Below are positions 9,151-18,046 of a DNA stretch of 64,000 nt, one piece after another. A model generated the notes under the pieces. That model was not told the origin of the DNA. It saw nothing but the letters and a program-made list of their open reading frames with translations, and did no database searches. The position numbers and the translations under genes were made by a program. This DNA comes from Alphaproteobacteria bacterium (GTDB lineage Bacteria; Planctomycetota; Phycisphaerae; UBA1845). The stretch is from NCBI GenBank assembly GCA_028285105.1, contig JANQQE010000024.1:62001-126000 (forward strand), in the 5' to 3' direction. Position 1 is the first letter of the stretch; every line of letters starts with the position of its first letter.

Positions 9151-9732
9151 ATGAAATCAGTTTGCGTGTTTTGCGGATCGAGTCCCGGTAAACATCCCGG
9201 TTATGTCGAAGTAGCTCGCGCGTTGGGACGCGAACTCGCAGCCCGCAACCTGCGGCTGATCTATGGCGGCGGCAACGTCGGACTGATGGGTGCCGTCGCC
9301 GACGCAACGATGAGCGCCGGTGGCGAAGTTGTCGGCGTAATTCCGCACATGCTGGCTGAGAAAGAACTGGCCCACACGACCATCACTGAGTTGATCGCCG
9401 TCGGTTCGATGCATGAACGCAAGATGGAGATGGCCAACCGCGCCGACGCCTTCATCGCCCTGCCCGGCGGATTCGGTACGCTGGACGAACTGTGCGAAAT
9501 CCTGACGTGGACGCAACTCGGTTTGCACGCCAATCCGACAGCCCTCGTCAACCACGATGGATTCTTCGACGGATTCCTATCGTTTCTGGATCACGCAGCC
9601 GCCGAAGCATTCCTCCGCCCCGAACACCGCGCCCTCGTCCTCACAGGGAGCACACCCACAGAAGCGCTCGACAAGTTAGCCGCCAACCCGCCGCAACTGT
9701 TCGACAAATGGCTTGATCGCGAAACGGCGTAA
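9151..9732 (+). CDS. LOG family (TIGR00730) nucleotide phosphoribohydrolase
   Basis: A 193-residue LOG-type Rossmann protein. It shows VCVFCGSSPG at the N-terminus, LIYGGGNVGLMGAVAD, MHERKMEMANRADAFIALPG and the family motif PGGFGTLDE. Characterised members cleave N6-modified AMP to free base and ribose 5-phosphate (cytokinin activation); in bacteria the true substrate is often unknown. ATG at 9151 is preceded by GGAG and matches the family start, so the longer frame from 9121 is not used. The VOC gene converges on it, leaving 11 bases. Confidence 0.92.
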   Translation: MKSVCVFCGSSPGKHPGYVEVARALGRELAARNLRLIYGGGNVGLMGAVADATMSAGGEVVGVIPHMLAEKELAHTTITELIAVGSMHERKMEMANRADAFIALPGGFGTLDELCEILTWTQLGLHANPTALVNHDGFFDGFLSFLDHAAAEAFLRPEHRALVLTGSTPTEALDKLAANPPQLFDKWLDRETA

Positions 9733-9743
9733 TACGAATTCGA

Positions 9744-10103
9744 TCACGCATCGACATCCGACCACACAGCGAACTCGTTGCCGCTGGGTTCGGTGAAGTG
9801 GAAGCGTCTGCCGCCCGGGAAGCTGAAGATAGGTTTGATGATCTTTCCGCCGGCTGATTCGATTTTGGATTGGGTTTCTTCGAGGGCGCTGCTGTAGAAG
9901 ACTATCAAGGCGCTGCCGGATTCCGTTGATGCCGACTTGTCGGATTTGAAGAATCCGCCGTCGAGGCCTTCGTCGGCGAACGCGGTGTAGTCTGGTCCGT
10001 AGTCGGTGAACGACCAGCCGAACGCTGTGGTGAAGAATGCTTTGGTGGCTTCGATGTTGCTCGATGGGTATTCGACGTAATTGATTTTGTGGTGGTTGTT
10101 CAT
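9744..10103 (-). CDS. VOC family (glyoxalase/bleomycin-resistance fold) protein
   Basis: A 119-residue single-domain VOC protein. It has the N-terminal HKINYVEYPSSNIEATKAFF, the strand pair FGWSFTDYGPDY, and the C-terminal RRFHFTEPSGNEFAVWSD. The family covers glyoxalases, dioxygenases and drug-binding proteins, and the substrate cannot be told here. The hydrolase gene lies 13 bases upstream on the same strand, so the two are probably cotranscribed. Confidence 0.88.
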   Translation of the reverse strand: MNNHHKINYVEYPSSNIEATKAFFTTAFGWSFTDYGPDYTAFADEGLDGGFFKSDKSASTESGSALIVFYSSALEETQSKIESAGGKIIKPIFSFPGGRRFHFTEPSGNEFAVWSDVDA

Positions 10104-10116
10104 GCTTGTTCGGTTC

Positions 10117-11142
10117 TTATGGATTAACAGGTGCGGCGAGCCGCACCCTACGGGATTCGATCCAGTTGACTACTTCATTTACGACGGCTTCATTGATCGG
10201 GCCTACTTTGGAATTTGCGATTACGCCGTGGTCCTGATAGGTCACTTCGGCTACTTCTTCCGGGCCTAGTTGGTGGCCTGCGCCTTCGACGACTTTCCAA
10301 GTGTAATCGGGATGGTTGGCTTGTCGCAAGGTGTCAGTGACGGCGTAGCTTTCGACTAACCAGCGTTCGTCATCTGAGCCGACCATCAGGAGCGTTGGCG
10401 TTTTGTTTTCGATCAATACCTCGACCGGCCAACGGGTGCCTAGTCTTGTTTTCGTTTCGCTTATCGGTTTGATCCACTTCTTGCGGTTTTCGGCGAGTGC
10501 GCGAACGACGCTTTCGTGTGGTTCCTTCGATTTATTTTCCGTCGATTCCGATGCGATTTTCTTGACGGTTTCCAGATCGGTTGGGATGAGCGATGCGCCG
10601 GCGAGCATGACAATTCCGGGGGCGTCTTTGTGTTGGTCGATGAGATCGGCAGCTCGGGCTGCACCGAGGCTGTGGCCGAGTAAGAAGATGTGATCGTCGG
10701 GGACGACCTTTTTCGCGCGGAAGGCAGCCATCGCTTTGCGGGCCTGCTCAACTGTTTGGGCCGGTTTGACGGTTTCCATCATGAACCCGTCACCCGCGAA
10801 GAGTTTGTCGTCGCGGTGAATGGCATGCCAGCGCATCACCACGTACCCGCGCTTCAGCAATGCATTGGCAATCGTATCGGCATCGCGTGTTGGATTGCCG
10901 TCGAGCGTCATGATGCCCGGCACGTCCCAATCGATCGCCGTGCCCAGCCCCCCGCCGAGCAGCATCACCGCCCATGGTTTTCGCACCGATGCATCGGGCA
11001 ATTCGATCCGTCCGTCGAACACCCAGCCGTTTTCAATTTCAAACGAAATCGAAATTGTCTCGGCGGCAACTGTCTTAAGCCCGTCACCACGAACAGCCGC
11101 GACTGACATCGCCGAAATCGCAATCAAATATAAGAATCGCAT
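10117..11142 (-). CDS. Exported alpha/beta hydrolase
   Basis: A 341-residue alpha/beta hydrolase. The first 20 residues (MRFLYLIAISAMSVAAVRGD) form a likely signal peptide, so it should act outside the cytoplasm. The nucleophile elbow is LLGHSLGAA (Ser158). A later GSDDERW supplies a candidate acid and EGAGHQLGPEE a candidate His. It is of the dienelactone-hydrolase or S9-like esterase type and the substrate is unknown. The VOC gene follows directly on the same strand. Confidence 0.85.
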   Translation of the reverse strand: MRFLYLIAISAMSVAAVRGDGLKTVAAETISISFEIENGWVFDGRIELPDASVRKPWAVMLLGGGLGTAIDWDVPGIMTLDGNPTRDADTIANALLKRGYVVMRWHAIHRDDKLFAGDGFMMETVKPAQTVEQARKAMAAFRAKKVVPDDHIFLLGHSLGAARAADLIDQHKDAPGIVMLAGASLIPTDLETVKKIASESTENKSKEPHESVVRALAENRKKWIKPISETKTRLGTRWPVEVLIENKTPTLLMVGSDDERWLVESYAVTDTLRQANHPDYTWKVVEGAGHQLGPEEVAEVTYQDHGVIANSKVGPINEAVVNEVVNWIESRRVRLAAPVNP

Positions 11143-11407
11143 GCGCCCCCCACTGTTCAGAATACTTGCACTGACCGATGACCAAATAAACTACTCCAAC
11201 GCGCCAAATGATTCGCAAACGTTTTGCGCCGAATCTGGGTCCGATTAGATTACCGTCGATCGTCGATTGAACCTCTACGGCTACATCGCAAGTTGCGGAT
11301 GCGACACGATCCCCATTAAGATGCTCAGTCGATCCCGTTACGGTCGCTGGGGAATCGATCGGCTGGCGGTGTGATGGCAATCATGAATGAATTCGGAGGA
11401 TGAAGCG

Positions 11408-12433
11408 ATGGTTTTTTTGGGCAGATTCAAATGCTCTATGGCGGTGTTGATGGCGGGTTTGATGGGGTTGGCTGCGGTACCAGCTCATGGCCAATTCCTA
11501 TGCGAACCTGGAACCTTCAGCGCGACGGGTCTGCAACCGTGTACCGATTGCGCTCCCGGTTTCTTTCAACCCGACAGCGGCGAAACCAGTTGCAATCCGT
11601 GCCCTCCGGGAAGATTCAGCCCGACTCCGGGAGCAGAACAGTGCATCCCTTGCGCACCGGGATCTTTCACTGCATCTCCCGGACAACCATTCTGCAACCT
11701 TTGCAGTGAAGGACGTTTTGCAGCATCGCCAGGTTCAACGTCCTGCCAACTTTGCGCCCCCGGAAGTTTTGCTGCGAATCCCGGTCAAAGCTCCTGCGAC
11801 GCTTGCGACGCCGGTACGGCCCAACCGGTTCCCGGTTCAAACTCCTGCAACGATTGTTCGCCCGGGTTTTTCTCGAGCAATCCGGGACAAGCAAACTGCA
11901 CCGCGTGCCCACCGGGGAGAATTCAACCCAACTCGGGTGCAGACGATTGCCTGGATTGCCCCGCCGACACATTTCAAGACGATTTCGGTCAGATCGAATG
12001 CATCGTGTGCCCGCAATGCTCGACTTCGCTCGAAGGCAGCGCAGCATGTCTGCTGGACGAATGCATCGATGTTGATACGGACGGTTTTGGCGAATTTGGT
12101 TGCCCCTCTTGTCCTGGTGGAACGACCCCCGACTGCAACGATTTCGAACCGACGATTTTTCCGGGTGCAGTCGAAGTTTGCGACGACCTGATCGACAACA
12201 ACTGCGATGCAGACACGGACTGTGCTGATGTTGCCTGCGCGCCAGAGCTTGAATGTGGCGGGCCCGATACTGACAGCGACGGGATTGCCGACATCCACGA
12301 TGTCTGCAACAACACGCCAGCCGGTTTGGCTGTCGACGATGAAGGCCGCCCACTTGGCGACATCGACAAGGACTGCGACACTGATCTGATCGATTTCCAA
12401 CTTTTCACCAGCGGATTCAGTGGCCCGCTTTAG
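11408..12433 (+). CDS. Secreted Cys-rich 17-residue repeat protein with MopE-like motif and dockerin-like tail
   Basis: A 341-residue exported protein. A signal peptide (MAGLMGLAAVPAHG end) is followed by ten tandem units of 16-17 residues with the pattern C-x2-G-x-F-x4-G-x3-C-x2, resembling the GCC2/GCC3 (ephrin-receptor-like) Cys repeat. Next comes VCDDLIDNNCDADTDC, a MopE-like metal-binding motif, then TDSDGIADIHDVC (thrombospondin-3-like calcium motif). The C-terminus, with DCDTDLIDFQLFTSGF, resembles the dockerin-like tails of planctomycete surface proteins. It should be disulfide-rich and extracellular or surface-bound. ATG at 11408 is chosen because GGAGG lies 8 bases upstream. No enzyme domain is seen. 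Confidence 0.85.
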   Translation: MVFLGRFKCSMAVLMAGLMGLAAVPAHGQFLCEPGTFSATGLQPCTDCAPGFFQPDSGETSCNPCPPGRFSPTPGAEQCIPCAPGSFTASPGQPFCNLCSEGRFAASPGSTSCQLCAPGSFAANPGQSSCDACDAGTAQPVPGSNSCNDCSPGFFSSNPGQANCTACPPGRIQPNSGADDCLDCPADTFQDDFGQIECIVCPQCSTSLEGSAACLLDECIDVDTDGFGEFGCPSCPGGTTPDCNDFEPTIFPGAVEVCDDLIDNNCDADTDCADVACAPELECGGPDTDSDGIADIHDVCNNTPAGLAVDDEGRPLGDIDKDCDTDLIDFQLFTSGFSGPL

Positions 12434-12479
12434 GTTCACCCATTGGCATTGGCCTTGTGCGTCCGAATTCAAACGAGGA

Positions 12480-12511
12480 AAGGGCGCGACTCCCCCACGA
12501 GTCGCGCCCTT
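12480..12511. terminator. Bidirectional hairpin terminator between convergent genes
   Basis: A perfect 13-bp stem (12480-12492 with 12499-12511) with a 6-base loop sits 46 bases after the stop of the Cys-rich repeat gene and 53 bases from the stop of the convergent lipoprotein gene. The plus side continues TTCTCATTT and the minus side TTTCCTCG. It probably ends transcription from both sides. Confidence 0.8.
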
Positions 12512-12540
12512 CTCATTTACCACGGTCGATCTCCCCGATG

Positions 12541-12572
12541 TCTCGACCTATGGCACGTCTCGACCTATGGCA
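12541..12572. repeat. 15-base direct repeat over the lipoprotein stop codon
   Basis: TCTCGACCTATGGCA occurs at 12541-12555 and 12558-12572, a 17-base period. The second copy contains the stop codon of the minus-strand lipoprotein gene (12565-12567), so a small tandem duplication has occurred at the gene's 3' end. Confidence 0.7.
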
Positions 12573-13761
12573 GACGTTCGAACAGGAACATGCGATCGGC
12601 GGAGTCGAAATTCGGTCCCTTGATGATCCGATCTTGTTCATACGAACCGTCGCCCAGTTCGATCATTCCTTCGACATCGTCGAATACGTAGATCGCATCG
12701 TCGAACAGGTCCATCGCATACAGCGTGTCGAACGAATCGATCGATGCTGCGTGAAGTCCGCCTGCATCCTCGATGGTGATGGTCAAATCAGGTGCGGGGC
12801 TGCCATCGATCTGCGAGGCGTCGTTGTAGATGAACACTTCGCTTCCCCGATCGGTGAGAATCAAACGACCGCGCACGTCCACGCTGATGTTGAAGCGGGT
12901 GTTGGACCCGAACAAACCGCTCGTAAATTGACGATCCGGCTGAACCTCCCCGTCGAGCGTTCCGTCATCGTCGAACATATAGATGACTTCATCGTCGGCG
13001 ACGTACACCGTTCCATCTGCGTAGTACACCTGATCGGGCGAGAACGTTCCGGTGTTACGCGTGAACATGCGATCCGGTTCGACTTCGCCGTCAAACGTAT
13101 CCAACGACACGTCCTCAAACACATAGACGAATTCGTCGAACTTCCCGATGACGTAGAGTACGTCGTTGACCTGATCGATTGCCACACTGATCGGAGCGTC
13201 GATCTGCGTCGCTTCACCGGTGACGATGCGGTCCGGCTGACGGGTTCCCGATGCGGCAAGGAACGAGTCGTAAATCGCGATGGTGTCGTTCGATTCGCTG
13301 GCGATGAACAACACGCCATTGGAACTGACCACCGCATCTTGGCCGCGAAGCACTCCCGATGCATTTCCGTATTCCAGTGCGGTGCTGCTCAGCACGTTTT
13401 CGCCATCGACACCGACGACATCGTCGAAGGATGAATGATTGGTATTCTGGCCGGTGAGGATGAGTGCGACGATCGGATCGTCGTCATTGGTGCCGCCGTC
13501 GTCTCCACCGTTGTCTCCCCCGCCGTTATCGCCTCCGCCATTATCACCGCCGCCGCCATTGTCCCCACCGCCACCGTTTCCTCCCCCATCACCACCACCG
13601 TCGCCATTCCCGCCTCCGTCACCGTCACCGTTTCCACCGCCATTACCGCCGCCGTTTCCACCGCCGTTATCCACAGGCGTTGCAGTGCAGCCGGCGGCTA
13701 ACAGGACCGAAACAGCCAACAATGAACACAGCAGATTCTTGATTGATCCCATAGACTTCAT
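12565..13761 (-). CDS. Lipoprotein with Gly/Asn/Asp-rich linker and beta-propeller
   Basis: A 398-residue lipoprotein. The lipobox LLAAGC lies near residue 24. It is followed by about 65 residues made almost only of Gly, Asn and Asp (GGGNGGGNGDGDG style), a flexible spacer that leaves a low-complexity GGN repeat tract at about 13475-13670. The rest repeats units of the kind PDRxxTG...DxVYVADDEVIYMFDD, a six-blade style propeller related to NHL repeats. ATG at 13761 with AAAGGA upstream is preferred to a GTG at 13764. It is probably anchored in a membrane with the propeller held away from the surface. The function is unknown. Confidence 0.82.
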   Translation of the reverse strand: MKSMGSIKNLLCSLLAVSVLLAAGCTATPVDNGGGNGGGNGGGNGDGDGGGNGDGGGDGGGNGGGGDNGGGGDNGGGDNGGGDNGGDDGGTNDDDPIVALILTGQNTNHSSFDDVVGVDGENVLSSTALEYGNASGVLRGQDAVVSSNGVLFIASESNDTIAIYDSFLAASGTRQPDRIVTGEATQIDAPISVAIDQVNDVLYVIGKFDEFVYVFEDVSLDTFDGEVEPDRMFTRNTGTFSPDQVYYADGTVYVADDEVIYMFDDDGTLDGEVQPDRQFTSGLFGSNTRFNISVDVRGRLILTDRGSEVFIYNDASQIDGSPAPDLTITIEDAGGLHAASIDSFDTLYAMDLFDDAIYVFDDVEGMIELGDGSYEQDRIIKGPNFDSADRMFLFERLP

Positions 13762-14073
13762 CACGAATTCCTTTGCTTTCTAAATTCCCGTTCATTCGGG
13801 CCAAATCATCCACCTGTAGTCATCGGTCAGCCCACGCCAGACCGACCCCATCAACGTCCACTCCAAGACGCGTAAGACCCGGGGCATGATGCGCCATAAT
13901 TTTTCCGGAAAATGGCAGGCTTCCCTCTTTTGCCCTGTTTGGCATAGTCTGTTTACGATTGACAGTTCAACGCATTATTTTCTGGGCGTCATTTTCTAAT
14001 CGCGGTTGCTACCTTCCCGTGGTACTGACGTAGTTATTCCCTGTGGATAGTTATCGATTGAGGGGCAGGTGAA
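13762..14073. other. Divergent intergenic region with a 12-bp palindrome
   Basis: This gap separates the minus-strand lipoprotein gene and the plus-strand secretion ATPase, so both promoters should lie here. The clearest structure is the perfect palindrome TTTTCCGGAAAA at 13901-13912, a possible operator. The right end holds GAGGGGCAGG, the ribosome-binding site of the ATPase gene. No gene is seen. Confidence 0.5.
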
Positions 14074-15228
14074 ATGCGTTCTCCAGATTCGAATTCAACC
14101 AACCGCGTCCGTCCCGATTCAGTGCTTCCCGATGCGGTGGCATTGGTCGACGACCTTATCGGACGGGCGATCGACGCGGCGGCAAGCGATTTGCATCTGG
14201 AACCGGGTGGCGATGGATTGACCGTTCGCCTCCGACTCGATGGTGTGTTGAACACGATCGACCGTGTCCCCGTATCGTTCGCCGAAAATGTATTGGCCCG
14301 CCTAAAAGTGATGGGCGAACTGCTGACCTACCGCACCGACATCCCGCAAGAAGGTTCGTTTACGATTTCGATGGCTGGCGGAATCGACCGCGACGTTCGG
14401 TTAGCGGTGTTTCCGACGATCCACGGTGAACGGGCGGTGCTTCGATTATTTTGCGATGATGGTCTGCCGCGTTCGATCGCTCAACTCGGGTTGAGCAGCG
14501 GCGTGACCCAATCTCTAAGAAGCGCTTCCGAGCAGACCAGCGGACTGATTCTCGTCACCGGACCATCGGGCGCTGGCAAGAGTACGACGCTCTACGCCAT
14601 CGCCCGACACATGCTCGAAACCACACCCGGGCGCAGCGTCGTCAGTTTGGAAGATCCGGTCGAGCAGCGCATCGACGGTTTGACGCAGATTCAGGTGCAA
14701 CCGTTCGGCGAGTTGAACTACGCCCGAGCCATGCGGTCACTTTTGCGACAGGACGTTGAAGTGTTGTTCGTTGGGGAGATTCGCGATGCCGAATCGGCTC
14801 ACATCGTCATCGAAGCCGCCCTGACAGGACACCTCGTCCTAAGTACGCTGCACAGCGGCGATCCGGCTGAAACCATCGCGCGGCTTATCGAGATGGGCAT
14901 CGCCCCGTATCAACTAACGTGCACGTTGCGATTGATTAACTCGCAACGCCTGCTGCGCAAGGTTTGCAATAAGTGTAAAGGTGAAGGTTGCGATCACTGC
15001 CTGGCCACCGGTTATCGACAACGCATCGCGTGCGGTCAGGCGGCTGTCATGGACGAATCGCTTCGACAGGCTATCATCGAAAACGTCCCCACCGAACGCC
15101 TGCGATCGATCATCAATCAAGACAACCCGACGCTTCGCCGAAGCGCCGAGCAACTTGTCAGCGACGGCCAGACAACATTAGAGGAAACACAAAGAATCCT
15201 GGGCGCAGAAACCACAACGGAACGGTAG
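14074..15228 (+). CDS. Type II secretion / type IV pilus assembly ATPase (GspE/PilB-like)
   Basis: A 384-residue secretion ATPase. It has the N2-type segment ASDLHLEPGGDGLTVRLRLDG, Walker A GPSGAGKSTTLYAIA (near residue 163), the Asp box SLEDPVEQ, Walker B VLFVGEIRDAESA and the His box TGHLVLSTLHSGD. The tetra-cysteine metal module is CNKC-x4-CDHC near residue 300. It lacks the N1 domain and so is shorter than the usual 500-570 residues. It would power pseudopilus assembly from the cytoplasmic face. It heads a six-gene run with two GspF-like and three pilin-like genes. Confidence 0.93.
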   Translation: MRSPDSNSTNRVRPDSVLPDAVALVDDLIGRAIDAAASDLHLEPGGDGLTVRLRLDGVLNTIDRVPVSFAENVLARLKVMGELLTYRTDIPQEGSFTISMAGGIDRDVRLAVFPTIHGERAVLRLFCDDGLPRSIAQLGLSSGVTQSLRSASEQTSGLILVTGPSGAGKSTTLYAIARHMLETTPGRSVVSLEDPVEQRIDGLTQIQVQPFGELNYARAMRSLLRQDVEVLFVGEIRDAESAHIVIEAALTGHLVLSTLHSGDPAETIARLIEMGIAPYQLTCTLRLINSQRLLRKVCNKCKGEGCDHCLATGYRQRIACGQAAVMDESLRQAIIENVPTERLRSIINQDNPTLRRSAEQLVSDGQTTLEETQRILGAETTTER

Positions 15229-15273
15229 CGCGCCGAACGATTTTGTTCACAGAACTCAAACACGGAATCAGAC

Positions 15274-16473
15274 ATGCCATGGTTTGAATACGAATGCGTG
15301 ACCCAATCCGGAACGGCAATCACCGGTAAGCTCGAAGCCCGCGACCACGAGCAGGCGTTGGGCTCGCTCAGGAACATGACGCTCGACGTTCGCGAATTGC
15401 ACCCTGCCGACGAACCGCCTCCGCCGCCAACCCGGATATCCAACAACGATCTGATCTTTTTCAACGAGCAGCTCGCATCGATGGCCGACGCCGGCATCGC
15501 CCTTGACCAGGGGCTTGCTCAAATGGCGAAAGATTTGGAATCGCCGCGGCTTCGCCGGTTTGTCGGGGCGCTGGTGGACGACCTTCGCTCCGGAGCAACG
15601 GTCGAGCAGGCACTTGAGCGAAACGAACAGCATCTTCCCGTTCTCTACAGCCAGGTCGTCCAAGCCGGAGTCAAAACCGGTGACCTGGCGTCAACACTGT
15701 TTCAACTCAACCAACACTTGAGGTTGGCGAAAAACACCCGCCGCATCATCTGGGAATCAGTGAGCTATCCGCTACTGGTTCTTGCCGTCGGGTTGGCGGT
15801 CATTTCGATATTCTTCCTCGTGGTCGTCCCGCCGCTGGGTGAAATCTTTGAAGAATTTGATACGGCGCTGCCGGTGTTAACGCAGGTGCTTTTACAGATC
15901 GGCGAATACTACCCAACGCTTATCACCGTGCTGCTCGTCTCATTCGCATTGTTTGCGTTGGGTTGGCACCTACTTCGCTATTCGGCTGGCGGTCGCGAGG
16001 TTCGCGATGGTGTGATCTTGTGGCTGCCGATGCTCAGGCGCGTGTATCTGGCGTCGCTGCTCGCAAGGTTCATGCGTTCGGTGGCGTCGGCGGTGGCGTC
16101 GAAGATTCCGCTACCTGAAGCGCTGAAGTTGGGTGCGTCTGCAACCGGATGCAGAAAACTCATTCGTGAAGCAACGGATCTTTCCGAAGTGGCTGAGCAG
16201 GGACAATCGATCTACGAAGCCTGTCAATCGACACGGTTGATTCCGCCGCTATTCGGATATTGCGTGCAGTCGGCGAAGTCGCGCGGTGCATTGCCGCAAA
16301 GCCTTGGTTCGCTGGCGTCGGCGTATGAAGATCGGGCCATCCACAGTCAATCGATGATTCGCGTGGTGCTGTTCCCGCTGATGATTGTGTTCGTCGGAGT
16401 GACGATGGGGCTTGGCGCGTTCGCGTCCATGCTGCCGTTGATCAGTTTGATTCAGTCGATGAGTGGCGGGTAA
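15274..16473 (+). CDS. Type II secretion inner-membrane protein GspF/PilC
   Basis: A 399-residue GspF-type platform protein. It opens with MPWFEYECVTQSGTAITGKL, the usual N-terminal strand region, followed by two GspF domains. The first holds FFNEQLASMADAGIALDQGL, the second FMRSVASAVASKIPLPEALK. Membrane segments lie near residues 170-190 (VLAVGLAVISIFFLVVVPPL), 210-235 and at the C-terminus. It contacts the ATPase and the pseudopilins in the inner membrane. It starts 45 bases after the ATPase gene. Confidence 0.93.
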   Translation: MPWFEYECVTQSGTAITGKLEARDHEQALGSLRNMTLDVRELHPADEPPPPPTRISNNDLIFFNEQLASMADAGIALDQGLAQMAKDLESPRLRRFVGALVDDLRSGATVEQALERNEQHLPVLYSQVVQAGVKTGDLASTLFQLNQHLRLAKNTRRIIWESVSYPLLVLAVGLAVISIFFLVVVPPLGEIFEEFDTALPVLTQVLLQIGEYYPTLITVLLVSFALFALGWHLLRYSAGGREVRDGVILWLPMLRRVYLASLLARFMRSVASAVASKIPLPEALKLGASATGCRKLIREATDLSEVAEQGQSIYEACQSTRLIPPLFGYCVQSAKSRGALPQSLGSLASAYEDRAIHSQSMIRVVLFPLMIVFVGVTMGLGAFASMLPLISLIQSMSGG

Positions 16474-16492
16474 TCGGAAAGGCAATACGCCC

Positions 16493-17656
16493 ATGAATGA
16501 TGTCATGGAAATCATCAGAGTTTTCGCCGTCGCGCTGCTGATCGCGTTGACAGTCGTCGGCGTTCCCTATCTGGCATTCGTGCTGGCCACTGCTCCTATT
16601 CGTCGGCAATCGGCGATTCAACTGGTTGTCGCACAGCTTTCGGCAACCGTGCGTCAGCACATTTCGCTATCCACCGGGCTGGCAATTGCTGCGCTTTCGG
16701 AGCCTCCGCGACCGCGGAGGCGACTCGTTGGAATGAGCAAGCTGATCGCTGCGGGGCGCAAACTCTCCGATGCAATGCGTTCGGCATTTCCGGAGTGTCC
16801 GGGGCTCTTAATCAGCCTCGTCGATGCCGGTGAACGATCGGGACAGTTGCCCGCGGCAGTGCAGCAAGCCGAGCGCCTCGTTCACGATCAGGCGAGACTC
16901 CGCCAGATGCGCATGGGTTCGCCACTCCCATATGCATTGGGCGTGATCGCGTTTGCGACATCGATCATGTTTATGGTTTCGGTCATAATCGTTCCCAAGT
17001 TTGAAGAGATATTCAGAGATTTCCAGGTCGAATTTTCGGCGTGGTCGTTTCAGAATCTGAGATTCCTGCACATGCTGTTGGTGGCATTGCTTGTCGCCCT
17101 CCTGATCTTCATCCCAGTTTCATTTCTCCTGCGAATCATTCCGCGCAGCACACCGGTACCAAATTTCATTTCCCGAAAGATAGACTGGATGCGCTGGCAC
17201 ACTCCGGGCCTATCGACGATGGAACACGCCCAGGGCATGTCCGCCGCGTTTGGTGCGATGAAGTTCTGTGTCGACAGCGGCATGAATCTGCACGAAACCG
17301 TCGCCATCGCGGCAGACCTCGATATTAACTGGCAACTTCGTCAGAAACTTCGGCGCTTGTCCATCGAACTTTCCAACGGAGTCGATGTCCGCAAGGCGAC
17401 TAAGGCATCGGGCATCGGAGGCATCGCAGCCATCGTGTTGTCAACCGGTACTCGTCGTCGCGATTTTTCCTCGGCGCTGGCGTTTGCGTCCGACTACTAC
17501 GGAAGCATCATCTCGCGCTGGTGGTTGCTGATCAGCAATCTGACATGGCCGATCAGTACGTTGCTGCTCGCGACGCTGATCGGAATGCTGGTGTTTTCAA
17601 TGTTTCAACCATTATTGCTGTTGATCGACGCCACCATGAATTCGACAGGATTCTAA
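16493..17656 (+). CDS. Second, divergent GspF-like membrane protein
   Basis: A 387-residue protein with the GspF layout: paired helical domains around GLLISLVDAGERSGQLPAAV, and membrane segments at residues 5-35, about 140-165, 185-210 and the C-terminus. Unlike the previous gene it starts with a membrane helix (VFAVALLIALTVVGVPYLAF) and lacks the N-terminal strand domain. Having two GspF-like subunits in one operon is unusual for a standard type II system, which uses one. ATG at 16493, with AAAGG upstream, is chosen over a GTG at 16463 that overlaps the preceding gene. Confidence 0.82.
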   Translation: MNDVMEIIRVFAVALLIALTVVGVPYLAFVLATAPIRRQSAIQLVVAQLSATVRQHISLSTGLAIAALSEPPRPRRRLVGMSKLIAAGRKLSDAMRSAFPECPGLLISLVDAGERSGQLPAAVQQAERLVHDQARLRQMRMGSPLPYALGVIAFATSIMFMVSVIIVPKFEEIFRDFQVEFSAWSFQNLRFLHMLLVALLVALLIFIPVSFLLRIIPRSTPVPNFISRKIDWMRWHTPGLSTMEHAQGMSAAFGAMKFCVDSGMNLHETVAIAADLDINWQLRQKLRRLSIELSNGVDVRKATKASGIGGIAAIVLSTGTRRRDFSSALAFASDYYGSIISRWWLLISNLTWPISTLLLATLIGMLVFSMFQPLLLLIDATMNSTGF

Positions 17657-17659
17657 GAA

Positions 17660-18046
17660 ATGCAGAATCTTAGACACCGAAAAAGACGTGGTTCATTTCT
17701 CATCGAAGGCGCTGCGGCGATCGCAATATTGACCGTCCTTGTGGCGCTGGCGATGTCGGCGACATTGCAGTTTGCGAAAGTGCAGGGCCATTACCACCAT
17801 CGATTGGCCGCTTCCTGGGCGGCAGAAGCACAGATGGAACGATACATTGCAGGCGCCATAATCGACTCACTTCCGCCCGAAGGCGTCATAGCAGACAACA
17901 TCTCACTTTCGACAAGCGCCGAACCGGGCAAAGGGCAATGGGAAGGATTCGATCTGGTCATTGTCACTGCCCGAGCCAAGAATCGACGTGGCAAGTCGAT
18001 CACTGAATCGGTTCGATGCTACCTGCCGAGCGGAATCGAAAAATGA
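17660..18046 (+). CDS. Pseudopilin-like protein
   Basis: A 128-residue protein with a prepilin-type N-terminus: a basic leader (MQNLRHRKRRG), then SFLIEGAAAIAILTVLVALA, in which Glu follows four residues after the Gly cleavage point. The rest is a short globular head. It probably joins a pseudopilus after processing by a prepilin peptidase, which is not encoded in this window. It begins 3 bases after the GspF-like gene and overlaps the next start by 4 bases (ATGA), so translation is coupled. Confidence 0.78.
   Translation: MQNLRHRKRRGSFLIEGAAAIAILTVLVALAMSATLQFAKVQGHYHHRLAASWAAEAQMERYIAGAIIDSLPPEGVIADNISLSTSAEPGKGQWEGFDLVIVTARAKNRRGKSITESVRCYLPSGIEK

Noticed and set aside
12457..13434. 325-codon open frame on the plus strand
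   Set aside because: It is antisense to the propeller lipoprotein gene, which has a lipobox and ribosome-binding site.
13475..13670. Regular repeat tract that could be mistaken for a CRISPR or regulatory array
   Set aside because: It is the GGN codon repeat encoding the Gly/Asn/Asp spacer of the lipoprotein.
13940..13956. Possible sigma-54 promoter (TGGCAT, then TTTAC)
   Set aside because: The -12 element lacks the required TTGC core and the spacing is off.
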